Positions 61,397 to 64,000 of a stretch of DNA of 64,000 nt are shown in pieces (positions within the stretch are counted from its first letter, which is position 1; each line of letters opens with the position of its first letter). The translations under genes were made by a program, and so were the position numbers. The notes below the pieces were generated by a model. The model saw only the letters and a list, made by a program, of their open reading frames with translations. It was not told the DNA's origin and did not search any database. The DNA comes from Betaproteobacteria bacterium (lineage in GTDB: Bacteria; Pseudomonadota; Gammaproteobacteria; Burkholderiales; Burkholderiaceae_C): NCBI GenBank assembly GCA_016716535.1, contig JADJWD010000006.1, positions 124,001 through 188,000 of the forward strand, in the 5' to 3' direction.

Positions 61397-63103
61397 TCAG
61401 TTTGCGATGGCGTCCGCGCGGGCAGCAGCCCGGGCCGCTCCCGCGGCCGGCAATGCACCGCTGGCATCGGGCTCGGCCACTTCACGCGCGAGGTGGTCGG
61501 ACAGGCGCAGCGCCAGCGCCACCAGCGTCATCGTCGGGAAGTTCGCGCCGGCGGTCGGGAACACCGAGCTGCCGGCCACGTACATGTTGCTCATGCCGTG
61601 GATGCGGCAGTGGCGGTCGACGACGCCCTGGCGCGGCGAATCGTGCATGCGCGTGGTGCCCATGTGGTGCCACGTGCCCTCGAGCGACTCGGGCCACTCA
61701 CGGCCGACGAGCGGGGGGTCGAGCGCCACGTCGGCGATGCCGGCGGCGCGGATCTCCCCGGCCACGCGCTCGAAGGTGCGGTCGAACGTGCGCTTGACCT
61801 GGTCGCCCAGCCGCCAGTGCACGCGCACGCGCGGCATGCCGAGCGCGTCGCGGGCGTCGGACAGCATGACGCGGCTGTCGGGGTCGGGCGCCGGCTCGCA
61901 GATCATCTGCAGGCGCGCGTCGGTGATCATGTTGAAGTGCAGCTGCTTGAAGATGCCCACCGGCTGCAATTGGCGCGCCGCCACGAAGTTCATCGCGTTC
62001 AGCGGCTCGCGCGCCAGCGTCGCCAGGTCGCCGAGGAAGCTGTGCACCGGGTCGACCTTGCCGTGCAGGCGGAACTTCATGCGCACCAGCGCCTCGGCCG
62101 CCGGCGTGCCCTCGCCGGGGAAGATCGACGCGAACCAGACGCGCGCGTTCAGCAGTTCCTCGCGCCGCTGCACCTCGTGCGTCAGCGTCAGCTGTGCCGC
62201 CATGTGCGTGCCGAACGCGCGCACGTCGCGGTTGAGGTAGTGGAACATCGCGTCGTAGAGCTTGTTGCGACGCCAGTGCTCCTTCAGCGTCAGCCGCCCG
62301 GTGAGCAGCCGCGGGTGATCCATGAAGTATCGGCCCACCAGGTCGTTCGCATTGCCGATGCCGGCGGCGTGCTGGCGGTTGCAGGCCAGCAGCACACGCG
62401 CGTTCTCGATGCCACCGCAGGCCAGCACGACCTGCTTGGCCTGCACCGAGAACCGCTTGCCGGTGAGCGTGCGAGCGTGCACCGCCTGCACGCGCGTGCC
62501 ATCGCCGCCGGTCTCGATGTCGACGACGTTGGCGTGCAGGTAGATGCGCGCATGCCGCGCCGCTTTCAGCTCACGGCGGTAGAACTTGCCGAAGCGCATC
62601 GGCAGGCTGAACTGCGACATGCTGTCGGCGACTTCGCCGCTCGGCAGCGGCATGCGGCGCACGTCGCGCCGGCCGATCGCCTGCACCCAGCGCTCGATGT
62701 CGAAGTCCACCGGCCCGAGGCGCAGCACGCGATGAGCGCGTTCGTAGAAGGGCCGCAGTTCTTCGAGCCCGAAGGGCCAGCCGCTGTGCGGGACCCAGTC
62801 GCGCTTCTCGAAGTCCTCGGCCTCCATCGGGCGGCACCAGCCGCCCCAGCAGTTGCTGCACCCGCCGAGGAAGCGGCTGCGGTAGTTGTCACCGAAGTGG
62901 TAAGGCAGGCCGACGTTCTCGCCGCGATAGAGGTCCATCGTCAGCGGATCGGGCGAATAGCCGCCGCTCTCGAGCACGACGGCGTCGATGCCCCGCCGCT
63001 CGAACTCCATGGCCATCGTCAGGCCCGCGGCCCCACCACCGATGATGCACACGGTGGACTTCACCACGCTCGCATCCTCGATGCGTCGTGCGTCGATGAA
63101 CAT
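61397..63103 (-). CDS. GMC-family FAD oxidoreductase
   Basis: 568 residues from the ATG at 63103 (GGGAG 9 nt upstream). VCIIGGGAAGLTMAMEFERR is the ADP-binding GxGxxG site, VVLESGG its end, and SRFLGGCSNCWGGWCRPMEAEDF the FAD-loop block, unusual for several Cys. ACGGIENARVLLACN follows. The C-terminal domain has GTWHHMGTTRMHDSPRQGVVD with the catalytic His and MYVAGSSVFPTAGANFPTMTLVALALRLSDHL. It should oxidise an alcohol, probably a sugar carbon, using FAD. Such genes recur in EPS loci beside glycosyltransferases. There is no signal peptide, so it acts inside the cell, likely on a nucleotide- or lipid-linked sugar. Confidence 0.9.
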   Translation of the reverse strand: MFIDARRIEDASVVKSTVCIIGGGAAGLTMAMEFERRGIDAVVLESGGYSPDPLTMDLYRGENVGLPYHFGDNYRSRFLGGCSNCWGGWCRPMEAEDFEKRDWVPHSGWPFGLEELRPFYERAHRVLRLGPVDFDIERWVQAIGRRDVRRMPLPSGEVADSMSQFSLPMRFGKFYRRELKAARHARIYLHANVVDIETGGDGTRVQAVHARTLTGKRFSVQAKQVVLACGGIENARVLLACNRQHAAGIGNANDLVGRYFMDHPRLLTGRLTLKEHWRRNKLYDAMFHYLNRDVRAFGTHMAAQLTLTHEVQRREELLNARVWFASIFPGEGTPAAEALVRMKFRLHGKVDPVHSFLGDLATLAREPLNAMNFVAARQLQPVGIFKQLHFNMITDARLQMICEPAPDPDSRVMLSDARDALGMPRVRVHWRLGDQVKRTFDRTFERVAGEIRAAGIADVALDPPLVGREWPESLEGTWHHMGTTRMHDSPRQGVVDRHCRIHGMSNMYVAGSSVFPTAGANFPTMTLVALALRLSDHLAREVAEPDASGALPAAGAARAAARADAIAN

Positions 63104-63169
63104 CGTTGTCGGCTCCCTGCCCGTCCCTGGCTGCACACGCTTGCCCGCGCAGGCGCGGTGGGCAAGCCC

Positions 63170-64000
63170 TCAACTGCGCGCGGCCAGGAATTCCTGGTAT
63201 GCCTGCCGCAGGCCTTGGGCCAACGGCGTGCTTGCTTTCCAGCCGGTGCTCGACAGCAGCCGCACGTCCATCAATTTTCTGGGCGTGCCGTCGGGCTTGC
63301 TGCGGTCGAAGACGATGTCGCCAACAAAGCCGGTGACATCACGCACGAGATGGGCCAGTTCGGCAATCGTCAGGTCGTCGCCGACGCCGATGTTCACCAG
63401 CGGCGGCTCGAAGCGGCCGGTCACCGACTCGTCGGAGCCGAGCAGCGGCTTGAAGCGCTCCTCGGGCAGCTTCATCAGGTGCACGCAGGCGTCGGCCATG
63501 TCGTCGCTGTAGAGGAATTCGCGCCGCGGCGTGCCGCTGCCCCAGACGGTGACGCTCGGCTCGCCGCGCTCGCGCGCCTCGTGGAACTTGCGCAGCAGCG
63601 CCGGGATGACGTGGCTCGTCTGCAGATCGTAGTTGTCGCCGGGGCCGTAGAGGTTGGTCGGCATCGCGGCCAGGTAACGCGTGCCGTACTGGCGGTTGTA
63701 GCTCCAGCACATCTCGATGCCGGCGATCTTCGCCAGCGCGTAGGGCCGGTTCGTGGCTTCCAGCGGCCCGGTCAGCAGGCAGCTCTCGGGCATCGGCTGC
63801 GGCGCCAGGCGCGGGTAGATGCAGCTCGAGCCGAGGAAAAGCAGCCGCTTGACGCCGTGCTGCCAGCAGGCGTGGATGACGTTGGTCTGTATCGCCAGGT
63901 TGTCGCGGATGAACTCGGCCGGGTAGGTGTTGTTGGCGACGATGCCGCCGACCTTGGCAGCAGCGAGGAAGACGAACTCGGGCTTCTCGCTGGCAAAAAA
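63170..64000 (-). CDS. fcl: GDP-L-fucose synthase, 5' end beyond the window
   Basis: At least 276 residues; the first codons lie beyond 64000. Extended SDR: from the edge it reads KPEFVFLAAAKVGGIVANNT, then NLAIQTNVIHACWQHGVKRL, LFLGSSCIYPRLAPQPM with the catalytic Ser, and TNRPYALAKIAGIEMCWSYN with YxxxK. NRQYGTRYLAAMPTNLYGPGDNYD and RREFLYSDDMADACVHLM are GDP-fucose-synthase blocks. It epimerises and reduces GDP-4-keto-6-deoxymannose to GDP-L-fucose, using the Gmd product from the gene at 41187. The missing part should include the GxxGxxG site. It heads the minus-strand block that continues with the GMC oxidoreductase. Confidence 0.93.
   Translation of the reverse strand, partial: FFASEKPEFVFLAAAKVGGIVANNTYPAEFIRDNLAIQTNVIHACWQHGVKRLLFLGSSCIYPRLAPQPMPESCLLTGPLEATNRPYALAKIAGIEMCWSYNRQYGTRYLAAMPTNLYGPGDNYDLQTSHVIPALLRKFHEARERGEPSVTVWGSGTPRREFLYSDDMADACVHLMKLPEERFKPLLGSDESVTGRFEPPLVNIGVGDDLTIAELAHLVRDVTGFVGDIVFDRSKPDGTPRKLMDVRLLSSTGWKASTPLAQGLRQAYQEFLAARS

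Overview
The window is GC-rich (roughly 70% by eye) chromosomal DNA, most likely from a betaproteobacterium of the order Burkholderiales (Rubrivivax/Leptothrix/Ideonella-like). The basis is the hemC-hemD-hemX-hemY run beside an AlgZ/AlgR-type two-component pair and argH, the EpsE/EpsF/EpsG exopolysaccharide trio, the DUF5666/DUF6502 lipoprotein module, and dispersed copies of a CTGAGC(C/T)TGTCGAAG-type palindromic repeat. The genus is an inference from gene content.

Region by region. (1) 1-4748: the tail of a type I-G (formerly I-U) CRISPR-Cas locus. Recognisable pieces of csb1 (cas7), csb2 (cas5/cas6) and cas2 remain, but they carry indels; csb2 runs straight into cas2, and csx17 (cas8) and cas4-cas1 are missing from between them. 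An array of 43 repeat units follows, 39 of them in one regular run. (2) 4861-5005: tRNA-Arg(ACG) with its own -10 box and terminator. (3) 5027-17793: housekeeping block with the haem operon hemCDXY, divergent ppc, an aldehyde dehydrogenase, the algR/algZ-like pair and divergent argH. (4) 17891-25030: a small membrane protein, a DUF5666-DUF6502-DUF5666 operon behind a palindromic operator, dinB, a bacteriohemerythrin and an FMN-dependent lactate/2-hydroxyacid dehydrogenase. (5) 25102-32688: a response regulator/hybrid kinase pair, divergent from a TAXI-type binding protein that lies between two zinc-ribbon, single-pass membrane proteins. (6) 32704-33880: a MaoC-type dehydratase and an orphan ParA-like ATPase. 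(7) 33999-64000: an exopolysaccharide (EPS) locus of at least 30 kb that continues past the window.

The EPS locus has four transcription blocks. A minus-strand trio (polysaccharide deacetylase, FemAB/GNAT-like acyltransferase, DegT-type aminotransferase) diverges from a long plus-strand run: epsE export pore, epsF chain-length regulator, epsG BY-kinase, gmd, a second deacetylase-like protein, Wzx flippase, O-antigen-ligase-type polymerase/ligase, GT2, an AsnB-type amidotransferase, a methyltransferase and two paralogous Ig-like lipoproteins. A minus pair (GT4, hexapeptide acetyltransferase) follows. A plus pair comes next: a beta-helix lipoprotein and a glycoside-hydrolase-like lipoprotein. 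The last minus block reads GDP-fucose synthase, GMC oxidoreductase, GT4, WecB/TagA/CpsF-family GT. gmd and the fucose synthase, at opposite ends, would together make GDP-L-fucose. The set is consistent with synthesis, decoration, export and trimming of a deoxyhexose-containing Wzx/Wzy-type polysaccharide.

Most notable observations: the collapsed I-G cas operon beside a well-preserved array; three spacers whose translations resemble phage/plasmid proteins (RepA-like ATPase, GpA terminase, gp6-like connector); a shared C-terminal CT-x5-LGLC motif in two adjacent unrelated proteins; a tandem pair of lipoproteins sharing an unrecognised C-terminal domain; and an operator-like palindrome in front of the DUF5666/DUF6502 operon. 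All family assignments come from reading motifs by eye; no database search was run.
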